Assembly: GCA_963556695.1 (NCBI GenBank) | Contig: CAUWAG010000018.1 | Coordinates: 4,030,001-4,094,000 of the forward strand | DNA from: Anthostomella pinea | Taxonomy: Eukaryota > Ascomycota > Sordariomycetes > Xylariales > Xylariaceae | Direction: 5' to 3' | DNA length: 64,000 nt | In this document: piece by piece, positions 45,779 to 58,400 of the stretch | Position numbering within the stretch: position 1 is the stretch's first letter | Layout: each line of letters opens with the position of its first letter | Translations under genes and position numbers: made by a program | The notes under the pieces: model-generated | Databases searched by the model: none | The model's input: only the letters and a program-made list of their open reading frames with translations | Told to the model about the DNA's origin: nothing

Positions 45779-46370
45779 TATAACAGTTGTGCGTCGCGTT
45801 GCTCTGTCTGCACCGGATACAATTGGATACCATCCTCCGTCTTGACAATGAAGGAAAAGGACTCGAGTACCGTCTTCGCGTCGATTATCGATCGCTGATT
45901 GCTCAACACGCTTTTGAAAACCTCTGTGTCTATCGTGCTGCCTTCAGAGAGTTCCATTCGGATAACGTGGGCATCGGATATTGGAGACGGCCCGCTATGA
46001 GAAAGCATGCTGATTCGGCCTTGATTTTTCTCTCCGAGAGCCGACTTGAGGTAATCTAGGAATTCTTCACCCTTCATGCCGAAAGGTAACGCGGCTTCGT
46101 CTGGCCAGTATGGGTCAGACATATCCTGGGTTTGGCGGGTACTCTTCACGTGTCGTTTCGGGGGTGGCTGCTTGTGTCGCTTCGCGATGAAGTAGTCGAT
46201 GTTGTCTGACTTGTCCTTGATGGATGTTCCATATCAGCAGTGCCCCCGTTTCTAAAGCCTTCTTACACACCGAGTGTCTGGCCAACACTTATGGGGGGCG
46301 GAAGGCGTTTGCCACCTCGCGGCGCGCTGGTCAGCAGAGCCAACAGTGTTGCCAACGCCAAAGGTCGCAT
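45778..46370 (-). CDS. Copy C of a small secreted-protein-like gene, hypothetical
   Basis: ATG at 46370 starts MRPLALATLLALLTSAPRGG, a signal-peptide-like leader. After about 34 codons a GTGTGTAAG donor-like site follows. The body frame resumes near 46225 (KDKSDNIDYFIAKRHKQPPP) and runs to the stop at 45778 through GEEFLDYLKSALGEKNQGRI and VFKSVLSNQRSIIDAKTVLE. Where copy B has the acceptor ATATAG this copy has ATATGG, so the normal acceptor seems lost and a later AG would be needed. Short, lineage-specific, unknown; could be an effector-like protein or a decaying duplicate. Confidence 0.4.
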
Positions 46371-49332
46371 GTGATTGCCTACTCCGCCTAGGGTACTCGG
46401 ATAGATGGTCATGCGATGGCTGGTTCAGTCCAACGCACTCAAGAAACAGGTCAGACTGCTGGGTAGAGTCGAGCGTGACCGACTCTCGGCGGTATCAGAG
46501 CTGCGTTGGCCTCTATGGCATGTCAGCTCCCGGATTTGACACACGTTGGTAGCACATATCATCAACCCCGTGGGGAGGGTGATGCGCTCCAACGTCACGC
46601 ACACCTGAATGCGGACACGCGTCTTTGTTTCGAGGCCCCCTGAACTATTTGTGGTGTAACGATGTCAAACGTCTCTTTGTTCTCCGTGTTGCTGCTGTTG
46701 GAAGAACTTCCCGTTGCTGTACGACGTTGGGGTGGATGGTCGTCGCTCCAACTGCTTGTACAACCGACCCACCTTCACATGCACATCCGTCGCTATATGT
46801 TGACGACCCAGGCCAGCTGCCCAACTCACTCCTACGGTACTCTTTGCTCTTTCGTCATTTCAAGACTCAAAGTAAGGGAGGGGATTAGACACTCCCGATC
46901 GAACGCAGACACAGTGAAACGGCATGTATCAAGGCAAAAGATGACAACCAAATTGATTAAACAAGCCTGACCAGCAAAGCTAAGTAAAGAACGGCGAAAA
47001 CGGTTGCGCCCGTTACCCACAGAACCACTGCAACTTCCACGTCTACTCTAGTCCAGCGTCTTGCATCCCGTGGGTGGATTAGAGGAAATAAAGGAGAGAA
47101 ACCCATCCAGGGACGTCTGATCGCCCATATTCAAGGATACATCTTCTCGCCATGCGCGTTTCTTACAATGACATTGAAGACCTTGCCAAGGGCTCCGACA
47201 TTGCCTGGGAGGTGGTATCCCTTTAGCAGCTTCTTGAACCTGTGACGCTTCTTCTTGTTCCACCGTTCGGTATCATCGGGAAGCTCGATCAGGAGCGGCT
47301 TATTGTCCCCCTTGAAGTCAAACTCGACCGTACTGTCGTCCATATCAAAGGGGGTATTTTTCAACCAGGCAGTGATATCTTTCTTGTTGTCGCTGAATAT
47401 CTTCTTTTTTTTCGTCTATGGACGGCATTTCGAATGCTTCGCTCGTAGTTGGAGTTATTGGTAGGATTTGTTGGCTGTTCGGTACTCGTTGGTTGAGCTG
47501 TCTTCGAAGGGATGTAGAAAAGATGGGTGGGTGTAGTCTGAGACCCAAATAACAACGGATACTGGATGGCCATGCCTGTTTTATAGACCACGCGGCGGCT
47601 TGTTGGAGACGAGGAGAAACCAACGGCTCGTCCGCGTGGATGTTGATCAGGGGGCTCGCACAAGTGAGTAACCCGGAGGCCCCATGTGCCAGCATCACGA
47701 GAGCGCACTCGCTTCACATTCTGTTGGCGAGAGGGCCGGGGGCGAAAGCGATTGGTGTCAGTCGGAAGCAGAATCTCATAGCAGGATCTGATGACCGACA
47801 TTGGGCTTCGCTTCATGATCAGATGCTGAAAGTCTTCCAACTGTATGCCATGCGAGTCATTATCCGAAACGCGTTGGTAAAGATATTCGATTTCGTGGCT
47901 GTATCAAGTTCGGAGTCGAGGTCATCCGCACCTAACGGGTGGGCATATCGTTTGCTTCTGTGAGTATGACTGTATCAGTGGCAAGTTCATGGCTGGATTG
48001 TCTTGGTTGGGTTGAGGTAAAGAACGCCTCTGCTCGATTTTTTTAGACGAAAACATTCCTATCATTGGTTGGTAGATCGTCAGCATGGTCCGCGTATTGT
48101 GATCACTTCGGGAGCTTCTGTCGTTAGTTAGAGGTAGCAATTGCGCTCGGACTGTGGTTGATGCCCGAAGAATGGTTGATCCTTAACAGCAAGCTTTGGT
48201 CGGCCCAAAGACAAGAAAGAACACTGGGCATTTCAAAAACCGGCATGGAAATACACGTGCAGTCTGGCCGGTTCGAAATGCGAAGCAAGGGGCTAGTTAC
48301 GTGTGCGACGTTGCACCGGCGAAGAAAAAGAGGGAGGAAGGGTGATGCCTGCCAACCAACCAAGCAATCAACAAGACGTGGAGAAATCATGATCAATACT
48401 ATCAAACTGTAATCCTACCACGTCGTTGAGGCCGTCTACGGGAGTTCTGGGTGAAAGTCCGAGTAAGGATCAGTCCGCAGCCCACACCACCCGGATACGT
48501 GTCGTTGAGCGCGGTGCCGGTGATCTACGGCACGAGGTGGACCTTCCGGCACGCCGGAAGGAGCCCCTATCACATCACCGTCGAAAAGCCAATAATGGGA
48601 AAAGCAGATATGTATATTTCCGTTCTAGGCCGACCACCTCGCTGATCGCACTTCAATCTCCACTACAGAAGCTTCCCTATCGCGGCCACCTTCTCTTTAC
48701 CCGAAAGCGAGCCATCCGCGTGGGGTGAAACCTATTACATTGGGAGCCGGCATGAGATATATACCTAGTCTACGTGTAACTATCCTTTCGCGATCTTTTC
48801 CGAAAAGACGGCCGCAGTTACACAGTGTTGATATCACCAACCATGACGCAGTGAATCCGGCGGCCCTAACCACGTGTGTTCGTAAGTGAACTGCGAGCAT
48901 CGCTGCCCTCAGTCACCAACCACCGTAACTTATCTCATTCTGACTACCGGAGCAACGTACGTGACATATATGGTCTAGTCTAGTCGATCCTGTCTTGTCC
49001 GGTCTAGCCAGATCTCGCAGATCCCACTCGATGTCAAGCTCGGAAGACCGGTGGGTCATCACGAGGACATCTGCCGTGTCCAGCACAGCAGGCCTGCGTA
49101 CGCCGGTGTTGCTGCTCCGGATACAGCAGTGGCATACCACAGCAAATGAGCTCACCACGCCACTGGCATCGCGTTGGTACCCGTGATTTACATCGCAAAG
49201 CATGGCTTCAGAACTACGCTGTACGCCGAAATCGCGTCCCGCTGCCCTGACGCCGGGTCTTCCGTCTCCATCACCGATGAGCTGAACCAGGTCCTGACGG
49301 CGTACTCGAACGCACTGAATGAGGGGTGTGTA
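46371..49332. other. Accessory region with fragmentary open frames
   Basis: No complete gene. Frames that look partly protein-like: minus 47364-47131 (with upstream KKDITAWLKNTPFDMDD in the same frame; product rich in Lys and Asp), plus 48451-48645 (begins GTG; VPVIYGTRWTFRHAGRSPYH) and plus 49174-49542 (begins GTG, no ATG; ASRCPDAGSSVSITDELNQV). All lack clear starts or splice structure. I could not assign families. Confidence 0.35.
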
Positions 49333-52149
49333 CTACGGGGTACTGCGGCCGCGACTGGGACGATGTCTAGGTATGGGTACCTCTGCGGGGGGAAGTATGG
49401 GATCGGGGTCTTCTTCGCCGTCCTCTTCGTCCTCGGCGAACGCCGGACCCAGAGAGACCGGCTTTCGTCCCGCAAGTGTCACGGCAGCGGGCCTTTTGGT
49501 GTTGGTATGGTGCTTCAGAGCAGCATCCCTAACCTGCCATGATGATAGAGTCACACTTTGTCGAGTTTCGTATAGCCCATTGCAGACAACAGAATAGCTG
49601 AAAGTTCACCTTCCCTGGGGCCCAACCACACTGGATGATCTGTTCCAGCTTCTGCCCCTTCAGTGCGAACAGAATCAGATCCCTCATGTGGTGGTCGTCC
49701 CCGTCCCCGTCCCTGTCCCCGTCCCCGTCCCCGTCCCCGTCCCCATCGTCGTCGTCGTCGTCGTCGTCGTCGTACTCTATATCGGAAAATGGCGCGAGTC
49801 GCAACTGGCGCTGCGCGGAGCGCACCCTGTAGGGCTGGTCCACGGAATGGGGACATGCCGGTGTGAATCTGACGCAGGACAACAGATAGGCTATGCACCT
49901 CTTCAGGGACACACTCGATGTCATGGAGGGCTCGGGACCAATTCGAGTCGAGACCCAGATCTCCTGCACTCGCAACCCCACGTCCATGTAGGTTTTTAGA
50001 CTCCCCGGCCTGTAGTGCGACTCGATAAAGGACCCTTCTGCGACAAGCGGTAGTAGATTGTAGTCGAGAGATACATCCATGTTCGTCGTAACTACGATGT
50101 TCCTCAACTATGAGCGTACGGATGGCGCCGCTGACGCTTGCTCTTCCGGGTGACAGGGATATAACACGACCTTGGCTATCGTCACAGTCCTCCTTCAGTA
50201 GGCAGGTATAGTATGTGGTGTATGCGTAACCGGAGGCGCCCAGGATGCTGAGGCCATCAAGCTCCTGCATTTCTGTGTTTCCGTATGGGTCCACCCAGGT
50301 GTTCTCTTGCGTCAAGGTCGTGTCGCCCCCAGGAAAGAGCTGGACGAGGTGGGCGAAGAGATCGCGACTGCTGATAAATCCAGGTAGGTTGGCGCCCGCA
50401 CACCCTCGGTACCAGGAGGTCTCTACGGTGCCGTTGGTAAGCTCAGCCCGAATTCGCAGTTGGGTCAGATCGTACTGACATTGAGCGAGGGCCACAATGG
50501 TGGAGGCGAAGCCGTGAATAATACCCCCTAAGTAGAAGCACAGGCAACTTGTATGGGTATTATTTCCTTCCTGGTGACTGTTGCAGGCCTTCTGAAACAG
50601 TAATGCATCTGCAAACTCGAGATATGAGAATCCATTCGCTCGAGTCTCTGGTTCTGTCCACCCTGGCATGCCACGGCTGGTGCAGTCGCCAAATCCCATG
50701 ACGGCGGCACGGGGAATGTTGAAGTCCGCAAATGTGTCCAACAATGCCAGCGACGATGGGAATTTGCCGTTGATTTTGTGGCTGTTCGAATAAGGCTCAT
50801 CAGGCCCGATATCCAATCGATCAAGCGGTGTGAAGGACAAGTTACAAATACCTCTACAAACCGCCGTGACCATCTCTGGTGTGAGCGATGTGAAACGGCC
50901 TAGTTCAGCATCAAGAGCCTCAGGAAAAGAATAATCGATCGACATGGATCTATGGCCGGATTCAGACAAGGTGCATCTACCAGGTTGATTTTCGACTGCG
51001 ACATAGTCTGAAGAGTTGACGGGCCCGTGTATTGAGGACGAAGCTGCAGTACAACACTGCCATTCGCTCCAGCGCTCGCCCACAATACCGTATCGTCGAG
51101 CATAAGTCCCACTGACATGCCAAGGATATGGCTAGCAAACGTTGCGAGCCGTGCGCCGCGCTGCCGAACAACCATGTAGTTCGTCTCGCCACGCTGCGAG
51201 GTCAATATCAACTGCTTGATGGCTCCTGCCACCACTGACGCGTCTCCGAGGCAGCTAAGACCGGCAAAGCTGGAGGCGTGCTCGATCGAATGAGGTAATG
51301 TATATTTTCCCGAGGTGGTAAGGTGTCGTAGTAATGTATGTTCTGCCGTTGTCGTGACGTGTTGCAACACTGTCGAAAAGCCCAAGTCTGCAACAACCGG
51401 ACCCAAGTATGCAACCATGGCCCTCAGCACGTCGACACTTGGAAGTCGATCAGCCTCACACACGAAGACCTCAAGTAGCTCGGAGAGGCACTGGGTGGCC
51501 ATGAAGTCAGAAGTTCCCCATGAAATGGCGCCGATGAGGAGCAAGGCGTTCGTGCCAGCCTTCGTCCGGGCCATCTCGACCGCAACCTCGGTGTGGCCCC
51601 AGCCGATACTCAATGCCTTGGCCAGAAAGCCTTGAGTGCCTTTCCGTGATGCCAGATGAAAATACAAGGTAGTCTCTAGGCTTTTCTGCACCTGGAAATG
51701 CTTCCCAAGCCAGATGGACGCAGTCACAGCGTACAGATCGACTCCGCCATCGCTGAGAGATTTCAGGACTCGACCGGTGATTAGATGTGCCAGTGAGCCT
51801 ACATTGACCACATCTGCCTGGAATGAGAACCCGACAGCGCTGTTAGACATGACTCGAGCAAGGACGTGATATGTATCAAAGTTCGCAAATAGGTGTTGGG
51901 ACGGAGAAGAACGTACGCTTCCGCCTTGAAGGCGGGCCAGAGGTAGACTACATACCTACCCCATAGCAGTGTGGAGGTTGCTTGCCCGCCGATTTCCGCC
52001 ACAGGTTTCAACGCTGTTAATGGACAAAGGGCTAACTTGGTGAGGTTACACAGCCCCTGAGACGCTAACCACTGCGACCAGGTGCACCTTGTGAGTGACG
52101 AGTGAGGCTTGCACAAAAGTTCATCCACGCTTGAGAATGGGCATCCCAT
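49333..52149 (-). pseudogene. Large unknown fungal protein gene with several frame discontinuities
   Basis: The ATG at 52149 opens a Cys/Leu-rich exon to about 51960 (LALCPLTALKPVAEIGGQAT). After an intron of about 100 nt, coding continues from about 51855 to 50990 (GFSFQADVVNVGSLAHLITG, LYAVTASIWLGKHFQ). It then shifts frame to about 50960-50110 (FPEALDAELGRFTSLTPEMV, ISRSRDLFAHL-like region, YTTYYTCLLKEDC). It shifts again to 50107-49610, with an acidic Asp/Gly repeat, and probably ends in a last exon at 49554-49333 with a Pro/Glu-rich tail. Introns fitting these shifts would be only about 30 nt or absent, so frameshifts are likely. I do not recognise a domain; it resembles unannotated large proteins of sordariomycete accessory regions. 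Intact gene with unusual splicing is the alternative. Confidence 0.5.
49696..49773. repeat. Hexanucleotide (GTCCCC)n followed by (GTC)n microsatellite
   Basis: On the plus strand a run of GTCCCC units is followed by about nine GTC units. On the minus strand it encodes poly-Asp then Asp-Gly repeats in one frame and Arg-Gly repeats in another, so length changes that are not multiples of three would switch the C terminus. Confidence 0.9.
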
Positions 52150-54205
52150 TAGTACAGCCCCCTAGTCCGGCTCGGTTCAGCTTCTCTTTGCCCTTTTCTG
52201 CAACTACGACGAGCATATATCTAATCTGTCATTTTCGCTGTCATGCCCCCGTCTAGCGTCGTACCGAATAGGGGTAATGGCCCACCATCCACTCGAGAAG
52301 CTACGTGCAATGAATGAGGTTACAGGTGTATCAAGACAAGGCCAGAACCGAGAAGATGAACCATGATCTGGTCCAAAGTCCTAGCAATGAAAGAAGTGTT
52401 CTCACGAGGGATAAGCTCCGTCGAAGACTCAAAGCCGAAGACCCCAGGGGACACGCCCAAACTTCGACACTTCCAAGCAGCCAATTGGTTTCGGAAGCTA
52501 ACGTTATACAAGCTTGAAGGCGCTCGCGGCTGCAATTAGTGGATAAATGACTGGTCAAGCAGCGGGAACAGTTACAACATAGCTCGTGTCGCTCGCCGCC
52601 GTCACATTCGCAGGAGTATATGATAACTTATAGTGCAGTTGATCAACAAGTACCAACCCGGCCTTCCAGGCCGCTTATGCAAAATGAGCCAGACTATATT
52701 CCCGCCGAGCTCTCGTGCCTGGTAGACAGAATCGATCGCGACCACAGCTCCAGCGCCGTTCCCGCCAGACACCACCACCCCTGGACCCCGGCAGTCTCGC
52801 CATGTCCATCCAATAACAACGAGCCGCTGGTAGATCAAAGATGTCAAGCTGCGGTTGTCACTTGTAACATATCGAGACCCGGACCGTGAGTAACACATCG
52901 AATCTTCGACCTTACCGCCCCTTTCACCACCTCGGGACTTTCCCCTACGTCAACGTCAGCGTCAGCGTCAGCGTCACCAAGACTCCATACCAAGACACGA
53001 GTCCAAACCGCGGTGTCCGCTACCACAGCCATGGTACCCGCATCCGACCCTTGGGACAACTGCCCATAGACCACCAACGCAACAGCACCAGCAGCAAGGG
53101 AGAACGAGAGAAGGAGACAGAGGAAGGCCCCGACGTGCGCCTCATAACAGCAGCCTCACGGCCTCTCCCACTCACGGCGCGGTACATACCACCCGTCCGT
53201 CCATCCATCCACCAACGCACACCCGTTCCCCACGGTGCGGGACAACCTGATACGGGATGTGAACACGAAGAGCCAACTTTGTTACCACCATAGCCCATTG
53301 CTGGCATGTCATTATACGCACTGAACCCCGGAGCTGATGTGTTGGGTCCACAAAAGCGGCGTCCGCAGGCGGGACGGGGACCAGACGACCAGGGGATATG
53401 CGCAGCCAGCTTAGAGGCAGGAGACGTGATTCGTCCGAAAATGGTGGTTCTTCCCTCGGCGGCGAGGAGGATGAGCTCGTGCGGCAGTCGTGGCGGTGCA
53501 ATGCCTGGCGCAGGAATAATGAGGAGCGACCGGCTTTTCTGTGTGAGATACCTTGTGTACCTACCTACCTAGACACGGTGTACAGGAGGCAGCTGTGGGT
53601 AGGCGACTAACAAGCACCCTGTTTCACTGGTAAGCGACGGTTGGAGTGGTCTGTATCTGCTTCAGAAATCATCAGCAGGTTGTAGAAGGTATGACATATA
53701 TAGGGTGTGTGCAATGGGGCCAAAGGGACATATCACTCAAGACATAGATAGAGAATATATGGTGAGATCATCTATTGATCCAGCTTCTCGCAAAGCTCAG
53801 TATCTATCTATGTATGCATAGCATTAGGACCCAGTTGTGAATAGAACCCCAGCTTCTCTTCATCAATCATTTCCCCTCCCTTCCACTTCCGACGATGAAC
53901 CAGATGCTTCATGTGTGATCGGACAAATGCAACCAGAACGCTTGACCCTGGTTACAATGTACCGGACCGGACCGAATCAACAACTAACCGGCGGACAACC
54001 TCTTCGATGTTGTGCTCGAGAAGTGTTCGAGCGAGAAGCGTTGGAAGCGAACGAAAGGATGAAGTATGGCAAATATGTACAGTGAAAGTGGATGTATCCA
54101 AGGCCGAAAAAGGTATCCAGCGCCTTGGCGCCAAGGAGGGAATCGGCTATGTATCGAAGGGTTGGCACCTATCGCTCATCTCTCGAACGTGAGAAAGCGT
54201 GTTCT
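52150..54205. other. Intergenic, no gene recognised
   Basis: Overlapping short frames on both strands, none with family features or convincing splice structure. A short GTCAGC repeat occurs near 52953-52977. Confidence 0.4.
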
Positions 54206-55494
54206 TTACCAGCCCCAGGCACCAGCGCTTCGGCGGTTCACACGGTCGCGTCTGCGGCCCATCTGAAGGTTGTCTGAAACACCGACGGTGCACTTTGTGC
54301 CGGCAGCCATGGCTATCACAGCCGACCACTGACCAGAGGCACAGCGCTGGAAGTTCGCACCGTCAATGCAGCTCCACGCTCCTTCCTGGGTGCAGGGGCC
54401 AGTCTGTTGTCCCTGAACAGCGCCAGAGTTGGCCGGAGCCGAAGCACTGGCAGTCGCTGAGCCACCAGCCGCGGCCGAACTTGTCGGGACAGCAACTGGA
54501 GTCGTGGGAACAGCAGCTACCGAAGTGGCCGTGGCCAGGGTCGTGGGGGTACCTCCCAAGTTGGTCGTGAGGAAAACACCGCCAAGGGAACTGGATGAAG
54601 AAGTTAGTAACAGCTCGTTGCAAGAGTTGAAGTAGAGTCTGTATAAGATTTCACATACGCTGTGGTTCCTGCAGCGGACGCAGTAGTTGAGGGCTCGGGT
54701 TCCTGGGCAGCAGACGAAGAGCCGGAAGCTGATCCTGAGCCGGAACTTGATCCTGAGCCCGAGCCCGAGCCCGAGCTACCTGCATCGCCTACAGGGGCAT
54801 CGGCTCCAGTAGCGCAGAGAGTGGGCGGGCCGGGGGTGGTCGATGTGTTCTCGACATCAGGGCCCGGGTTGGGGAATACAGTGTCGACGCCTTCCTTGGT
54901 GCAGTACTCTCCGCCCAAGTTGGCCTGGAAGACCTGCGGGCGGCCGGCAAAGGCGACAGTGGCGCGCTTGGGGATGTCGGAAACCTCGCGCTTGCTAGTG
55001 CCCTTGATGGAGACGACAGCACAGGACATGTAGTATTCGCGGTTGCCAGACTTATTTACCCAGGTCCAGGCGAAGACCACCTCATCGGCCTCGGGAGCGT
55101 CAGAAGGAATGGTGAAGTCGAAGGTGCCGCCACTGGCGGTGGGACAGTTTCCAATCCAGGACTTGATGACGGTGAAAGTTTTGCCCTTGTCGTAGGAGAG
55201 GGAGAGTTGGCACGAGCCACCGTTGTGAGAAGCGGTTCCTCCGATGCTCAGGGAAGCTTGCTGGCCAGGGGCGTAGGTCTTGACGGAAGCAGCCTCGGAG
55301 GTGCCAAGGAGGCTGGTGTAGCCCTTGCAAGGGTACTGTGCCTGGGTGATCGGGGCGGTGGGAGTGTAGTCGATGTGAGCCGGGAGGGTGTTGGGGTTGT
55401 CCTTGTTCTCAAGGGAAATGGGATCCTTGAGGTACATGTGGGCCATGGCCGAACCGGCGGCCAAGACCGACATCAAGCAAGATTGGAAGTGCAT
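54206..55494 (-). CDS. AA11-type lytic polysaccharide monooxygenase with C-terminal chitin-binding-like module
   Basis: Two exons, 55494-54659 and 54590-54206, with a 68-nt intron; 406 residues. Signal peptide 1-18 leaves His19 as the mature N terminus; together with His90 (GGTASHNGGSC) it forms the copper histidine brace, and a Tyr in NREYYMSCAV is a candidate axial ligand. The start HMYLKDPISLENKDNPN is characteristic of AA11. After residue 230 comes a Ser/Gly linker, an Ala/Thr/Pro-rich stretch and a Cys-containing module (GPCTQEGAWSCIDGANFQRC) like the X278 module attached to many AA11 enzymes. The tail is basic and Arg-rich. Oxidises chitin outside the cell; may serve wall remodelling or chitin breakdown. 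Confidence 0.95.
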
Positions 55495-58400
55495 GGTTGC
55501 TGTGGGTAGGATCAGATATCTCTTGGGTGGGTGTCTTCCGAAAAGAGTGCGTGGTAACGTGCTACCAGAGTCGTAAAATGGGTTCTGTGGAAGAAGGTAA
55601 CGGTCTTGGACCGGTGCACGAGCGCGCAATTGATTTTATAGTCGAGTCGAGTCTCGAATTGTCCCGAAGGTGAAAGGAGTGGAACGGCCAACGAAAAACG
55701 AAACAAAGGCGTTGTCGTTGTTAGTCGGCTGTCGAGCAGATTCTTTGTGAGCTGCGAGTGAATGTTGATGTTGGCCCCTTGGGTCAAGAAGTGTCGAGAT
55801 TCCACGCGGTGGACAGTCGAGGCACAATTGGCGAAAATGGGGAAACCACCTGGGAATTCCTGAAGGAGGAGTGAAAAGAAGAAGAAAAGGTAAGGAGGGT
55901 ATGTGAGAAGAGAGTGAAGAGAGTGAAGTGAAAATCTGGGTTGCTAGAGGAGGTGAGGAAAGACAGCTGAGGCCGCTGCCCGTTTGCTTTATACCTGGGA
56001 AAGGCGGGTCAGTGCGGCCGGCCAGCTGCCAGGGGCGTGGAGAGTGGGGCGTGGAGCCCGGCGACCCAGGCGGAACGTCCACTCACATTGGTCACCCTCA
56101 ACCACCACGCATGTGGCCAGGGCTGCCAGGGGTCCTGACTTACAGTAGAAGTTACTAGCGTTATGCTATGTCGCGACTCGCTATGTTCACATGTATGAGA
56201 GGCTGAGTTGGGAGCCCCCTGGACCTCGAAAGTGCTTGCATAAGGTATATACTTCCTACGAATCGAAGTACCTCCTACAGGCGCGCGGCCCGTTCAATGT
56301 CGCCCCCAGAGCGCAACGATGACCACGACCACCAATATGTCACTTCATCAAGGTAGGGCAGGTAGGGCAGATCACGGCTTGCTGCTTGTCAGTCACCAGT
56401 ACAGGCGGACAGACGACAGGTCAATCAACTACCTACGGGGCTTGCCGCAAAAGCAAGCACACCACAGTAGAGCCGCCGACTGGGATGCCGGAGGAATACG
56501 CAGACGGGGGCATGGCGAATCAGTCATGGGCCAGCCGCCCGGGGATGGAATGCAGTGCATTGAACATTCGCCATCTCCAGCGGGCCACCTCCACCTCGTC
56601 AGCTCGCCTGGGCCGTTGAACGAGATAGAGTGAGTGGTGCGCCGGGGAAGGCCAAATGACTAGGTTAGCGCAGAGCGGAGGGCACAAAGCCAGTTTGGGC
56701 AGGTAGGGCAGGGATGGACGACTCCCTCAAAGAAGCTGGAATGTGAGTGTGGCTAATGATATTGTCTAGGGTCTAGAGCTATAGTTCAGCATGAATAGCC
56801 TGAATCCTGTCGTGCCTGTCTACGATAGCAGTGCGATGGGTGGGAGCATGGTGAGGGAGAGGGGAGGGAGGCTTTGGACTGGCTGAGAATCGAGATGCCG
56901 TCAGTCGTTAAAGCAGAGCCCCTGACCATCGGGGGTAGGGGGTGTGGGGGGCTACAGAAAGCGGTAAACCTGGGGCTGGGCGCTCCACCGCCAATCAGAC
57001 CCCACAGGGACCTGACCCTCTCCGACTCGGGCAAGACATGACGGGCCGCTGATTGGCTTCCGACCCCAGCGGCTCCCGAGGTCCTCTGCGATTCAGGGGC
57101 ATGTTTCGGCCGATCTACAGCAGAGGATCTTGCTGAGCCCGCCTACCCTCACACCTCGCTATTACTACATACTTGCTAGAAGAGAGTCAAGATGGTCAGC
57201 AAATGAAGAATGCCAATTCAATTGGAATGCAGTGTCTGACCTAGCAATGGTCCGATGCAAGTCAGGTTCAACAAGTCGTCTGACTAGCATCTGGTGAGGT
57301 GGGACCAAACAGGAGATTTAAACTTTTCAACAAGACCCAAGAGAGATCCATCAAAATTCCCCTGTCCGGCAGATGGCCTGAGCCACTTACACCAGCCACA
57401 GGTACTTCCACCAGAGCCAGCGATGATCCCTCCGCAAGTATCGCCAAAGACTAATAGCGTCGCATTAACCGCACCATCGATAGTACGAGTACTTGCTTGG
57501 CGGCCACAGTCGCTTTGGTCGGAAGTAGAGATGGTATCCCATAGCCTGCAAGCTGAGAGGTCGACGGCTACCAGCTCAAGTGACATTCATTCATCGTCCA
57601 ATCATTGATCGCAAGCCCGCGCCCGCTCTCTCGGCCGCCAAACCCTGCATGCACTAGTCAGCATCTGAAACAGGAGACCGAGAAGAAGAAAGAAAGCTAG
57701 AGGGCAGGAAAGGAGCAAAAAGCTTGAGTGTGGCAGTCACCAAAAGGGGCAAGTCACCAGAAGGGGAAGGGGCGGGAGGACGAAGAATGAAAGAGCGGCG
57801 GCTCGACGTCAAACACACCACCACCACGAGTCAAAAGACTCAAAGGCGTGAGGGAGCCCATGGCGCCCTCCCATTGGCCCGCCGGTTAAAACGCTGAAAC
57901 GGCCCAAAAATTAAAACGAGCAAACGAACGACCCTGTCCTACCCGTCGTCATGTCGCGCACGCGACGGGAGTGATCAACCCGTGGTGCGCTGATGTGTTG
58001 TTCGTCGGAACTTTCAACAAACGACTCGCGATTTCATTGATGCTGGACGTCGATTTCCGGCAGGTAAAACCGCCCGTCCATAACTCCATCCCGTCCGTCA
58101 CATGTCAGTCAGTATTAGTCTAACCGGGACGGACAAACGTAAACTTCATGACCACGATGATGTCCTCCAGGCCCAGGCGCCACCCAATCTATCCGGATCG
58201 CGAAGGCAAAAACCCAACATCTATATCCCAACATCCCGACATCCAAAAAACGAAAGACATTCCCACGTGCAGTCTCTCGTATCCTCCTTCCTCCCCGCCA
58301 CCAAAAAAAGTGGCAGGATCCATTCCCATTCCCATTCCCATCTCCATCTCCAGCTCCATTCCCAGCTCCATATATAACCAGCCCCAGCCCCCAGCACAAG

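Noticed and set aside
53020..53307. Gly/Arg/Trp-rich minus-strand frame
   Set aside because: No family features; overlapping frames on both strands look equally random.
56319..56633. Overlapping 77- and 104-codon plus-strand frames upstream of the LPMO gene
   Set aside because: Two frames of similar quality over the same DNA, no recognisable motif or splice structure.
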